A stretch of DNA of 64,000 nucleotides, taken from assembly GCA_965261475.1 (NCBI GenBank), contig OZ253454.1, positions 558,001 through 622,000 of the forward strand, read 5' to 3'. The position numbers were made by a program, and so were the translations under genes. The stretch is from G965261475 sp965261475 [NCBI: bacterium] (GTDB taxonomy: Bacteria > SAR324 > XYD2-FULL-50-16). Below are positions 17,221-25,572 of the stretch, one piece after another. A model generated the notes under the pieces. That model made no database searches, was not told where the DNA came from, and worked only from the letters and a program-made list of their open reading frames with translations. Position 1 is the stretch's first letter, and each line of letters starts with the position of its first letter.

Positions 17221-18405
17221 TTAACGATTTTGATAGTAGCAAAAAAGCTTTCTGAAAGCTCCAATGGCGTTTTTAGCAAGTTTGCGTTCTACAGCATAAG
17301 ACAAGCGAAAATGACCTGTTTTACCAAAACCTGAGCCAGGAACTAATAAAATACCAAATTTTAAGGCGTTTTGAACAAAAGCAAGATCGTCTTTTTCTAA
17401 AGCTTTGGGAAACATATAAAAAGCGCCTTGAGGTTTTACTATTTGATAACCAATATTAGTTAACTCTTTGTATAAGAAATCTCTTAAATTACAATAGTAT
17501 TTACAATCTACTAAAAGATGATCTATTTCTGGTAAAATAGCTTGTAGGCAAGCAGGTGCGTTGACAAAACCTAATGTACGGTTAGAAAAGATTAGAGCAT
17601 CCATCAAGAGATTTTTTTGTGTTATTTGTGGATGAATAGCTACATAACCAATTCTTTCTCCCGCTAAAGATAAATTTTTTGAATAGGAGGTAATTAAGAT
17701 AGTATCTTTGTAATGTTTAAAAATGGCAATGTGTTTTTTGTTGTCGTAAATGATTTTGGAGTAAGGCTCATCAGAAACAAGGTAAATAGGTTGTTTATTT
17801 TTTAATGAGTGCTTTTTTAAAATTTTGCTTAATTTTTCAATGGACTCCGGAGTATAAACTACTCCAGTAGGGTTATTAGGGGTGTTTAGTAAAAAAATTT
17901 TTGTTTGTTTTGTGATACTTTTATCTATAGCCTCTAAATCCAATTGGAAGTTTTGCTTGCTAGCAACTAGTTTCAGCACTCCAAGGTTATTTTTAGCGTA
18001 AAAATGGTATTCTGGAAAACAAGGACTAGATACTAAGATCTCTTGTGTTTCATTTAGCAGAGAGTGAAAAACAACATTCAAACCACCACCGGCACCGCAG
18101 CATAAAAGAACAGAGTTTTCGTCAAATTCTAATAAGTGTTGCTTTGTTAGTTGTCTTGCTAAAAATTGTCTAGTTTTTAAGATTCCTGCGTTGTGGGTAT
18201 AGCAGTGTTTGTCTTTTTGGGAGCTTTGTAGATGTTGTATCCAAGCTTTAATTAGCTTTGATGGTGGCTCTAAACAGGGGTTGCCTAAAGAAAAATCAAA
18301 AACATATTCTTCACCTAATTTTTGTTTTAGCTCTTTACCAGACTCAAACATTTTACGAATCCAAGAAGAGCTTGCCATGCAATCTAGAATTTTTGTAGCT
18401 ATCAT
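17221..18405 (-). CDS. Class I/II PLP-dependent aminotransferase
   Basis: 394 residues, fold type I. The PLP lysine is in SYSKNLSLAGERIGY, the NxPNNPTG block is present as NTPNNPTGVVY, SDEPYS holds the cofactor-contacting Asp and Tyr, and the substrate-carboxylate Arg is probably in GHFRLSYA. The family is aspartate/aromatic-type aminotransferases; the exact amino acid cannot be told. Its ATG lies only 14 bp after the 3' end of tRNA-Leu(CAA), which itself follows rplL, so it probably depends on the ribosomal-protein transcript. Confidence 0.85.
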   Translation of the reverse strand: MIATKILDCMASSSWIRKMFESGKELKQKLGEEYVFDFSLGNPCLEPPSKLIKAWIQHLQSSQKDKHCYTHNAGILKTRQFLARQLTKQHLLEFDENSVLLCCGAGGGLNVVFHSLLNETQEILVSSPCFPEYHFYAKNNLGVLKLVASKQNFQLDLEAIDKSITKQTKIFLLNTPNNPTGVVYTPESIEKLSKILKKHSLKNKQPIYLVSDEPYSKIIYDNKKHIAIFKHYKDTILITSYSKNLSLAGERIGYVAIHPQITQKNLLMDALIFSNRTLGFVNAPACLQAILPEIDHLLVDCKYYCNLRDFLYKELTNIGYQIVKPQGAFYMFPKALEKDDLAFVQNALKFGILLVPGSGFGKTGHFRLSYAVERKLAKNAIGAFRKLFCYYQNR

Positions 18406-18419
18406 TCTATACGAAAAAA

Positions 18420-18503
18420 TACCGAGGGTCGGATTTGAACCGACACGAGCTTGCGCCCACTAGATTTTGAGTCTAGCGTGTCTACCAATTTCACCACCCC
18501 GGC
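18420..18503 (-). tRNA. tRNA-Leu (anticodon CAA)
   Basis: 84 nt on the minus strand. The acceptor stem is GCCGGGG paired with CCTCGGT (two G-T pairs) and discriminator A. The anticodon stem CTAGA/TCTAG has loop CTCAAAA, giving anticodon CAA (reads UUG). A long class II variable arm and T-stem GTCGG/CCGAC are present. CCA is not encoded. It lies 20 bp after rplL and 14 bp before the aminotransferase start. Confidence 0.96.
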
Positions 18504-18523
18504 GAGAATTTTTGAAAAATAAA

Positions 18524-18907
18524 CTAAGCTATGACAGCTTCTGCTCCAGTAGCTTTTAGTTTTTTAACAATTTCTTCTGCCTCTTCTTTGTTTACTCCTT
18601 CTTTAATTTTTGTGTTATCGCTAGCAGATTCTACTAAGTCTTTAGCTTCTTTTAATCCCAAAGTAGGATTTAAAGCTCTAATTTCTTTGATAACAGCAAT
18701 TTTATTTGAACCAAAAGTTTTTAAAATTATATCAAATTCAGTTTTTTCTTCGGATTCTTCAGCAGGAGCACTGCTAGCCTCAGGAGCAACAGCTACCGCA
18801 GCAGCATTAACTCCAAATTTTTCTTCTAATTCTTTGACTAATTTTGATAATTCCAAAACAGACATGCTGGAGATATGTTCAATTAGTTGATCTTTTGTTA
18901 TAGCCAT
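18524..18907 (-). CDS. rplL: 50S ribosomal protein L7/L12
   Basis: 127 residues. The N-terminal dimerisation domain ([18 protein letters not shown]) is followed by an Ala/Glu-rich hinge (about 38-56) and the C-terminal factor-binding domain with [24 protein letters not shown]. It forms the mobile stalk that recruits elongation factors. It lies 141 bp downstream of rplJ. No clear Shine-Dalgarno is seen. rpoB does not follow, unlike the standard order. Confidence 0.97.
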   Translation of the reverse strand: MAITKDQLIEHISSMSVLELSKLVKELEEKFGVNAAAVAVAPEASSAPAEESEEKTEFDIILKTFGSNKIAVIKEIRALNPTLGLKEAKDLVESASDNTKIKEGVNKEEAEEIVKKLKATGAEAVIA

Positions 18908-19048
18908 TTTATTTATATTGTATAGTAAACATTCGAATTAACTACTTATTATCATTTATGAAGATTGTATTTTACTGACTACAATGTCCTTGATAAATAA
19001 AATAAATAGTAATTAGCGGTTAAGCTTAAAATTTCAAAAGTTTAAATG

Positions 19049-19576
19049 TTATTTATTTTTAGAGATTTTTGCTAACAGTCTTACAAAGCTAGCAGGTACC
19101 TCATTAACAGTTCTAATAAAATTGGTTAGCGGAGCATTCATTAAGTAGAGTAACTTGCTGAGTAACTCTTCTTTGGTATCCAATTTGCTCATAGCTACCA
19201 CTTCATCTTCGCTGAGGAAAGTTGTTTTTTTATTTTCTAAAAAAAAGCCACTTACTATTTGACATTGCTCCATATCTTTGAGTTGTTCGCAAATAAGTTT
19301 TGCTAAGGACACCATATCTGCACTAGTATAAACCAGAGCTCTAGGATCAGATAAATCTTGCCTAGCTTCTGCAAATAGGCTAGAAGTAAGTGCTTTTTTT
19401 GCAATCCTATTTTTAAGAACCTTGAGTGAAGATTTTTCTATTGCAAGTTTTTTTCTAAACTCTGTGATTTCAGCAACATTAGTACCTTTGTAATCTAAAA
19501 GTATTCCAGCAGAAAGGTTTGAAAAAATTTTGCTGTACTCAGCTAATAATTTTTCTTTATTTTTACGAGTTATCAA
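19049..19576 (-). CDS. rplJ: 50S ribosomal protein L10
   Basis: 175 residues. L10 anchors the L7/L12 stalk to 23S rRNA. Family features: the N-terminal KEKLLAEYSKIFSNLSAGILLDYKGTNVAEITEFRK block, LKVLKNRIAKKAL, and a helical C-terminus (PLTNFIRTVNEVPASFVRLLAKI) that binds L12 dimers. AGAGGT about 8 nt before the ATG is a plausible ribosome site. It is preceded by a leader with features of the L10 autoregulatory RNA. rplK and rplA, the usual upstream genes, are absent; a DNA ligase gene is there instead. Confidence 0.95.
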   Translation of the reverse strand: MITRKNKEKLLAEYSKIFSNLSAGILLDYKGTNVAEITEFRKKLAIEKSSLKVLKNRIAKKALTSSLFAEARQDLSDPRALVYTSADMVSLAKLICEQLKDMEQCQIVSGFFLENKKTTFLSEDEVVAMSKLDTKEELLSKLLYLMNAPLTNFIRTVNEVPASFVRLLAKISKNK

Positions 19577-19617
19577 AATACCTCTTTATTTTATGTTATG
19601 ATCTTCCAAAACAAATT

Positions 19618-19760
19618 AAAAAAGACAATAAAAAGCAAAAGAAAAAGTACTTGTAAACTACAAGCGAAGGACTTTTGCGCTATCATTAGGTAGGATATTA
19701 AACCTAACATTGTCACTTGTTAGATACCGACTGTCTTCAATAACACAGTTCTAAGAAGAT
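19618..19760 (-). ncRNA. Ribosomal protein L10 leader
   Basis: The minus-strand RNA before rplJ carries GAAGACAGTCGGT, close to the conserved AAGACAG...GGU element of the L10 leader, then a CTAAC/GTTAG hairpin and GGTTTAATATCCTACC, matching the second conserved strand. In known cases L10 or the L10-L12 complex binds this leader to repress its own operon. A candidate promoter lies upstream (TTGACT at 19792-19797, 18 bp, TACATA at 19768-19773), which is weak at -10. Boundaries are approximate. Confidence 0.6.
19640..19664 (-). terminator. Possible attenuator in the L10 leader
   Basis: On the minus strand CTTGTA-GTT-TACAAG is followed by TACTTTTTCTTTT, a short hairpin with a T-tract, about 70 nt before rplJ. 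It is well placed to attenuate rplJL transcription. The 6-bp stem is weak. Confidence 0.45.
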
Positions 19761-19813
19761 GTTCTGTATATGTAAACATAAACCAGCAAGAAAGTCAAAG
19801 AAAAATTAAGATT

Positions 19814-20653
19814 TTACTCTTTTGGTCTAATTCTTAAAAATACAGGAAATCTAGGAATTCCATTTTTTGTAAATGATTGATAACGAAAGGTAATTTTGCT
19901 ACCAATAGGCGGAGGGTTTTTTCTTTGCGTATCTGTAAGCCCACTACCGATAAAAAAAATTACTCCATCATCGTTTTCTACTTTTAGAGAGCCTACCATA
20001 TTTTTTAACCTGCCTTTACCTTTTTTATATCCTAAGACTTTGGCTTCTGCATCTAGATATTGTTTGAGTTTTAATAGATCATTGCTACGACCGTGTTTAT
20101 AAAAAGCACTTTTTTTATGTAACATTAAACCTTCACCGCCTTTAGCAATAATTTTTTCAAATTGATGCATTAATACTACATTATTTTTTACTGATGATTG
20201 TTCAACTACTGCTAGATATGAAGAATTAGCTTGATGTACAATAGTTCGTATTTTTTGCGCTCTAGTTTCAAAATTACTTTTTTCTAGTGGTAAGTCAAAA
20301 ACCCATAGTTTGAGTGATTTCCACGCTTCATGCGCGTCTTTCTTATTGACTATAGACGATATTTGAGCAAAATCACCCCTTTTAGACCATAGTTCTCCAT
20401 CTAGTGTTTCTTGAGGAAAATTGGCTGTAAACCAAAAAGGTGCAGCGAATATTTTTGAGTTACGAGATCTTAGATTTTTGCCATCCCAGCGAGCCCGTAC
20501 GCCATCTAGTTTTTCGCTAACTAAATATTCTCTAACATCTATATCAGCATGGTAGACTTTAGCTAGCATTAAATTTTTTTTATCAGATCCAAATAACGAT
20601 GTTATGAGCGTTAATGAAAAGATAAAAAATAGTAGTAATTTTCTAATTTTCAT
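19814..20653 (-). CDS. ligE: Periplasmic ATP-dependent DNA ligase (LigE type)
   Basis: 279 residues counting from the ATG at 20651-20653; an in-frame Met farther up (20749) adds 32 charged residues and would hide the signal peptide. Residues 1-23 (KIRKLLLFFIFSLTLITSLFGS) are a typical export signal. The nucleotidyltransferase motif I SEKLDGVRA gives adenylated Lys48; later motifs EGLMLH and LLKLKQY precede a small OB domain (FRYQSF). This is the minimal LigE class, known to carry leader peptides and proposed to seal DNA in the periplasm during uptake. The neighbours pilB and comEC on the same strand support that role. Confidence 0.88.
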   Translation of the reverse strand: MKIRKLLLFFIFSLTLITSLFGSDKKNLMLAKVYHADIDVREYLVSEKLDGVRARWDGKNLRSRNSKIFAAPFWFTANFPQETLDGELWSKRGDFAQISSIVNKKDAHEAWKSLKLWVFDLPLEKSNFETRAQKIRTIVHQANSSYLAVVEQSSVKNNVVLMHQFEKIIAKGGEGLMLHKKSAFYKHGRSNDLLKLKQYLDAEAKVLGYKKGKGRLKNMVGSLKVENDDGVIFFIGSGLTDTQRKNPPPIGSKITFRYQSFTKNGIPRFPVFLRIRPKE

Positions 20654-20767
20654 ATATTGGTATTTTTTGTTACAACTTAGCTTATCTTCGTCAATTTTTT
20701 TATCATTTTTTAATCTAAAATTGATCTTTATGTTTTTACCAATTAGCATGTGATACGTTTAATAATT

Positions 20768-22483
20768 TTAAGATTGTTTTTCTTCGACTAAAGTTAATCT
20801 GATCCATTCACTAAGTGTAGTTTTGCCAGATAAAACTTTTTCAGCACAGTGGTAGATTAGTGTTTTCATTCCTTCTCTAATAGCTATTTGTTTAACTTTT
20901 TCTGCGTAGAAGTTTTGCGATATAGCTTGACGAATCTCAGAGCTATTGTTGAGTATTTCATAAATTCCATCTCTACCAGCATATCCCGAATGAAAGCAAT
21001 TTTGACAACCATTACCCTTATATAGTTGACCTTTGAAGTTTTTAAGTAAATCCTTTGGAAAACTTTCTTGCAGTAGTTCTTCTTTGCTAATTTTATAGCT
21101 TTGTTTACAGTCATTACAAATAGTGCGAATTAGTCTTTTAGCGATAGCTGCTGTAAAGGTGCTAGCTATAAGAAAAGGCTCTATGCCCATATCTATGAGG
21201 CGAGTAATGGTAGAAGCGGCGTCGTTAGTATGTAGTGTGCTAAAAACTAAATGTCCTGTTAGCGAGGCTTGGACAGCTATTTCTGCTGTTTCTTCGTCTC
21301 TTATTTCTCCTATCATAATAACATCAGGGTCTTGTCTTAAAACAGAGCGCAAACCATTAGCAAAGGTTAAACCTATTTTTTCGTTGACCTGTACTTGACC
21401 TAATCCTTCTAATTGGTATTCTACAGGGTCCTCAATGGTAATAATATTTTTTTCATTGCTATCTAATTTTTCTAAACAAGCATAAAGCGTAGTTGTTTTA
21501 CCGCTGCCTGTAGGTCCAGTTATCAATACAATTCCATGTGGTTGCTGAATAAGTTGTGTAATATTTTTTTGCATTGCTTGATCTAGTCCAAGGTTTTCTA
21601 GGGTTAGAGTATCTATCTTGTTATCTAAAATACGCAGCACCACCCTCTCTCCGTGCATGGTAGGTAAAATAGAAATACGAATATCTATTTTTTCTCCTCC
21701 TAGATGAATTGTGATCCTCCCGTCTTGCGATTTACTTTTAGTAGAAATATCTAAATTAGACATTACTTTTAGGCGATTTACTGTGGGGTTGTGTCCGTAT
21801 TTTGGAAATTTTGTAATCTCTTGCAAACTGCCATGTATACGAAATCTGACTACGCTGTTGCTTCGTTCTGGATCTATGTGTATGTCAGAAGAGCTTCTTT
21901 TAACTGCCTGAAAAATTAGAGAATTGACTAAACGAATCACTGGCTCTTCGTTTCTACTATCTAATAATTCTGTAATTTCTTCTAGGTTCATCTCACTAAG
22001 TTCGGTAAATTCTTTATTTTTATCTAATGTTTCTAAGGCTTCTTCTGTTGTGCCTGTTCTGTCGTAGATGGTGCTTAGAGTTTCTTGAATAACTCTAGCA
22101 GGCGTAAGAGCTAAAACTGGCTCTGCATCAAAGTGCTCTGCTATCCACTGATAGAGATCTTCGTTGATAGGCTCTGTGACTGCAATATATAATTTTTCTT
22201 TTTCTTTTCTATAGGGCAAAAGCAAAAAATCTAAAGCCTTATGATAAGGTATTAGTTTGGTGAATTTTTGTATAATTTGTGAATTTTTTTGTTTTAAGTC
22301 TTGTTTATATTCTAATCCTAGGTATTTTGATAAAAGTTTGAGATATTTAGTTTCGGTAATTGCACTATTTTTTTTTTGTAATTCTGCTAAATTTAATTTT
22401 CCATCGGGAGAATAATAAGTTAGTAACTCCGTTTCAGATCTGTTTGTTAGCTCTGATAAACTTACTAAAAATTTTTTATCCAT
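20768..22483 (-). CDS. pilB: Type IV pilus / type II secretion assembly ATPase
   Basis: 571 residues. An N-terminal GspE_N/MshEN-like region (about 1-150) precedes the secretion ATPase core: Walker A GPTGSGKT at 323-330, Asp box ITIEDPVEYQ, Walker B DVIMIGEIRD, His box LTGHLVFSTLHTNDA, and a zinc tetracysteine (CNDCKQ and CQNCF). The hexamer powers pilus or pseudopilus extension from the inner membrane. PilB and GspE cannot be told apart by motif; length and the comEC neighbour favour PilB or a competence pilus. Its start overlaps the end of comEC by 8 bp. No pilC, pilT or pilin gene is nearby. Confidence 0.88.
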   Translation of the reverse strand: MDKKFLVSLSELTNRSETELLTYYSPDGKLNLAELQKKNSAITETKYLKLLSKYLGLEYKQDLKQKNSQIIQKFTKLIPYHKALDFLLLPYRKEKEKLYIAVTEPINEDLYQWIAEHFDAEPVLALTPARVIQETLSTIYDRTGTTEEALETLDKNKEFTELSEMNLEEITELLDSRNEEPVIRLVNSLIFQAVKRSSSDIHIDPERSNSVVRFRIHGSLQEITKFPKYGHNPTVNRLKVMSNLDISTKSKSQDGRITIHLGGEKIDIRISILPTMHGERVVLRILDNKIDTLTLENLGLDQAMQKNITQLIQQPHGIVLITGPTGSGKTTTLYACLEKLDSNEKNIITIEDPVEYQLEGLGQVQVNEKIGLTFANGLRSVLRQDPDVIMIGEIRDEETAEIAVQASLTGHLVFSTLHTNDAASTITRLIDMGIEPFLIASTFTAAIAKRLIRTICNDCKQSYKISKEELLQESFPKDLLKNFKGQLYKGNGCQNCFHSGYAGRDGIYEILNNSSEIRQAISQNFYAEKVKQIAIREGMKTLIYHCAEKVLSGKTTLSEWIRLTLVEEKQS

Positions 22484-23981
22484 TTTTTTTATATTGGAAA
22501 GTTGCTATAGAAACTATACATAAAAATAATATATAAAACAATAACCAGTCATTGAACACAGAGTTTTTCTGCCAAGAAATAACAGCAAAATTGCTTAAGT
22601 CAAAGTTTTTTTCCATTGTCCAGTACCATATGTCACTAATTTTTTGTACTAATAAAAAGTAATACTGTGCTAATCCTAATGGAATAAAGAAAAATCCTGC
22701 TAATACGGTAGGTAAATATATAAAACCCATAAAAAAAATATGAAAAGGGTTGTTTACAAAACTCAGTAGATTTAATTTATGAAAATAGATTAGAGTTAAA
22801 GGGGCAGTAAAAAAGTTAATGAATAATGTGAGCATGGCTGTTTGGAAAAATTTTTTGTATAAAAGAAGCAAAGATGCAGGCGAAAAATTTGTCCATTTAC
22901 CAAAAACTAAAATTGCGAATACTGCTAAAAAAGAAAATTGAAAACTCAAAGAGAAAACAATAGCAGGCTGCAGTAGAATCATCAACAAGGCTGTAATACA
23001 TAAAACATAAATAGCAGGTATCCAGTTAAATAAGTGACGTATAGCTATCCAAATAGCTAGCATTACCCAAGCTCTCACAGCAGTAATAGGGAAAACTATA
23101 AAATCTAGGTAAAACCAAACTACTAACACAGAAAGTAAATCTGATTCTAAGAGGCTAGATTTTTGTTTTTTTATGAGTAGCAATAGTATGTTAAGCAATT
23201 TACTGAGTAAAAAATGCACCCACAAAAAAATCATTCCAATATGTAGTCCAGAGATTGCAAATAAGTGAAAAATACCTAATGCAGAAATTTTATGACGCAA
23301 ATCTCTAGATAAACTACTTCTATCTGATAGTGCGATGCCTTGATAAATTTCTTTTGCTTTTCCTGCTAAGTAATAGTTACTTTTGTTTTTCCAATCTTGC
23401 CATAGCGAGCTTCTTTTCTCCCTTAGGATTTTATGTTTTGTAGAAAAGAATTTTGTTTGTGGTGTACTTTCGAGTAGCCAATTATTTTCTTTATAGGTTA
23501 TTTTAGGGTAGATAATGCGAATTTTTTCTCCAGCATAAACAGGAATATATTGTTTTTTGGTAGTTAAGATAGCTGATGCAATGGTATATTTTTGTTCTTT
23601 ACAAAAAATCTTTATTTGTGAAAGCAATAAATATTTTTGAGTTTTTTTGTTGATATTTGCCTCTAAAAATTCTGGAGTTTGTTTACATAGCTGTAATTTT
23701 GTAAGTGTAATTTTTGGAAAAAGAAAAGCATAATTAAGGACCAAACAAGCAATCAATAACCCTATAAAAAACAATCTTTGGGGACAAAAAATTATACCAC
23801 ACAAACAACATAGTAAAAAAATAATTAGCTGGTAGGTAAACCAATTAGCAGATTGATAAAATACCCAAAAAAAACTAGAGCAAAGAATAAAAATTAGTAA
23901 AAATCTCCAATCTCTACAACAAACAAGTATTTTTAACAAAAATTGACACACATTTATGCTATTGAAGAGGCTCATCAACAA
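22476..23981 (-). CDS. comEC: ComEC/Rec2-type DNA uptake channel protein
   Basis: 501 residues with many membrane spans. The competence domain is marked by GIFHLFAISGLHIGMI and the later SFQFSFLAVFAILVFG. An N-terminal periplasmic segment (about 85-200) corresponds to the DUF4131 region. The C-terminal metallo-beta-lactamase-like nuclease domain of long ComEC proteins is absent, as in some Gram-negative members. ComEC carries single-stranded DNA across the inner membrane in transformation. pilB follows with an 8-bp overlap and ligE comes next, together suggesting a DNA uptake unit. Confidence 0.88.
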   Translation of the reverse strand: MLMSLFNSINVCQFLLKILVCCRDWRFLLIFILCSSFFWVFYQSANWFTYQLIIFLLCCLCGIIFCPQRLFFIGLLIACLVLNYAFLFPKITLTKLQLCKQTPEFLEANINKKTQKYLLLSQIKIFCKEQKYTIASAILTTKKQYIPVYAGEKIRIIYPKITYKENNWLLESTPQTKFFSTKHKILREKRSSLWQDWKNKSNYYLAGKAKEIYQGIALSDRSSLSRDLRHKISALGIFHLFAISGLHIGMIFLWVHFLLSKLLNILLLLIKKQKSSLLESDLLSVLVVWFYLDFIVFPITAVRAWVMLAIWIAIRHLFNWIPAIYVLCITALLMILLQPAIVFSLSFQFSFLAVFAILVFGKWTNFSPASLLLLYKKFFQTAMLTLFINFFTAPLTLIYFHKLNLLSFVNNPFHIFFMGFIYLPTVLAGFFFIPLGLAQYYFLLVQKISDIWYWTMEKNFDLSNFAVISWQKNSVFNDWLLFYILFLCIVSIATFQYKKNG

Positions 23982-24072
23982 TGTAGAAGTAAAATATCAA
24001 AAAATTTACTCTTGCACTACTGTTATGTTGATGTTTGAGAACTAGTGAGCATAAAAAATTAGTCGCTCATAA

Positions 24073-25230
24073 CTATTGAAAATGCTGACACATTTTATTG
24101 AAAAATTGTATACCTTTTTCTAATTGGTCTAGTTCAATATATTCGTCTGGTTTGTGGGCTTGTGATACATTTCCTCCTCCTATGACAATACTAGGAATTC
24201 CTGCTTTTTGGAAGGCGCTTGCTTCTGTAGCGTAATCTGCTTTTTTACTCGTTGTTTTCTCGCTAAACTTGCAAGCGAGCTCAAAAATTTCTGTGTTTTC
24301 GCTGATAGCAAAGCTAGCATAGTTATCTATTGCTAGTTTTGCTCCACACGATAAGTGTTTAATTTGTAGTTTTCTATTCATTGTAGCTACAAAATCAATA
24401 ATTTGTGCAATGTTTTGCTCGTTTTTTTTCTCGTCAATAGCACGTATTTCAAATTTTATTTGACAGGTTTGAGGGACAATATTTAAACTAGTTCCTCCTT
24501 TTATTATTCCTACATGAAAAGTGCTATATGGCACTATAAACTGAGAGTCTTGGTAGCGTTTGTTTTCTTTACTGAGCTTTGTAAAAAAATTAAGAAACTC
24601 TATAGCGTAAAAAATAGCGTTAACTCCTTGTGTGAGATAGGCAGAGTGACATGATAATCCTTGAATTACTAAAGAGCAAGTAGTTTTTCCTTTGTGCGCT
24701 ATAATAGGAAAAAATTCTGTAGGCTCTCCGATAAAACACATTTTAGGTGTTGTAGGACAAATTTTTGGTAGTTTTTTTAGTAAATTACGTATACCTAGAC
24801 AACCTACTTCTTCGTCGTAGGAAAAACACAGATGCACTGGTATTTTTAGTTCCCTATAAAAAGGTGCAAATGTTAAGATTAACGCCAAAAAACTTTGCAT
24901 ATCGCAAGTTCCTCTGCCGTATAATTTACCTTGTTTTTGACTTAGAGTAAAAGCTGGTTTGCTCCATTTTTGATCCTCTATAGGTACAACATCTGTATGC
25001 CCTGAGAGCACAATACCTGCTTTATCTTTTTTGCCAAAACTAGCCCACAAATTAGCTTTATCTTTTGTTTGATTGTAGTCTCTAACACAACAATAACCTA
25101 ACGGCTTTAAGATAGATTCTATATAGCCGATTTTTGCTAAATTAGATAGATTACTAACAGTTTTGATAGCTATTAGTTTTTCTAAATGGATAATGCTGTT
25201 TTTTAGTAAGCTGTAGTTGTTGTATCTCAT
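24073..25230 (-). CDS. argE: Acetylornithine deacetylase (M20 family)
   Basis: 385 residues. M20 zinc ligands are seen in SGHTDVVP (H78, D80), YGRGTCDMQ, YDEEVGCLG (catalytic and ligand Glu), GEPTEFFPIIAHKG and, near the end, QAHKPDEY. The wording of these blocks (SYDEEVGCLG, GTSLNIVPQTC) fits ArgE better than succinyl-diaminopimelate desuccinylase DapE, which it also resembles. ArgE removes acetate from N-acetylornithine in arginine synthesis. The gene is alone, divergent from mltG across a 342-bp gap. Confidence 0.85.
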   Translation of the reverse strand: MRYNNYSLLKNSIIHLEKLIAIKTVSNLSNLAKIGYIESILKPLGYCCVRDYNQTKDKANLWASFGKKDKAGIVLSGHTDVVPIEDQKWSKPAFTLSQKQGKLYGRGTCDMQSFLALILTFAPFYRELKIPVHLCFSYDEEVGCLGIRNLLKKLPKICPTTPKMCFIGEPTEFFPIIAHKGKTTCSLVIQGLSCHSAYLTQGVNAIFYAIEFLNFFTKLSKENKRYQDSQFIVPYSTFHVGIIKGGTSLNIVPQTCQIKFEIRAIDEKKNEQNIAQIIDFVATMNRKLQIKHLSCGAKLAIDNYASFAISENTEIFELACKFSEKTTSKKADYATEASAFQKAGIPSIVIGGGNVSQAHKPDEYIELDQLEKGIQFFNKMCQHFQ

Positions 25231-25572
25231 GTTATTCTGCAGACTCTAAATTTGTTTGTATGAGTTAAAAAATCGCTTTTATTTTATTTTTGCTATCAAG
25301 TTTGTTAGTAATTATTGTTAATCCAATTTTGTAGACATGTACAAATAATAAAATATTTTTTTTGAGTTGCAAATTTTTTTGTCTGACAAACATATTAAGA
25401 CAAATATGATAGTTGTTTTGTTTTGAGTTTTGCTGATTAGATTATTGACTTACAGTTATTTTGCCAATTAAAATTTGTTTACTTAATTTTTATTTTTTGT
25501 AAAAATAATTTATCTTGTAAGTGGTTATGTGGCTTTTTCTTAATTTGTAGACAATCATTAAATTATCTTGTT
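25231..25572. other. 342-bp divergent intergenic region with palindromes
   Basis: No gene is seen between argE and mltG. The region holds two dyads with the same half-site: TTTGTA-GACATG-TACAAA (25328-25345) and TTTGTC-T-GACAAA (25378-25390). The half TTTGTAGACA recurs near 25545. These are candidate operators for one or both genes. A likely mltG promoter is listed separately. Confidence 0.5.
25445..25474 (+). promoter_or_regulatory. Candidate promoter of mltG
   Basis: -35 TTGACT at 25445-25450 (5 of 6), 18-bp spacer, -10 TAAAAT at 25469-25474 (5 of 6). This gives a leader of about 90 nt before the TTG start of mltG. Confidence 0.4.

Noticed and set aside
18209-18463. Plus-strand open frame across the aminotransferase start and tRNA-Leu(CAA)
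   Set aside because: It is antisense to a real gene and runs into the tRNA; the protein has no family features.
20654-20749. Longer start of the DNA ligase
   Set aside because: It would place 32 charged residues before a clear signal peptide; the internal ATG at 20651-20653 fits the LigE class.
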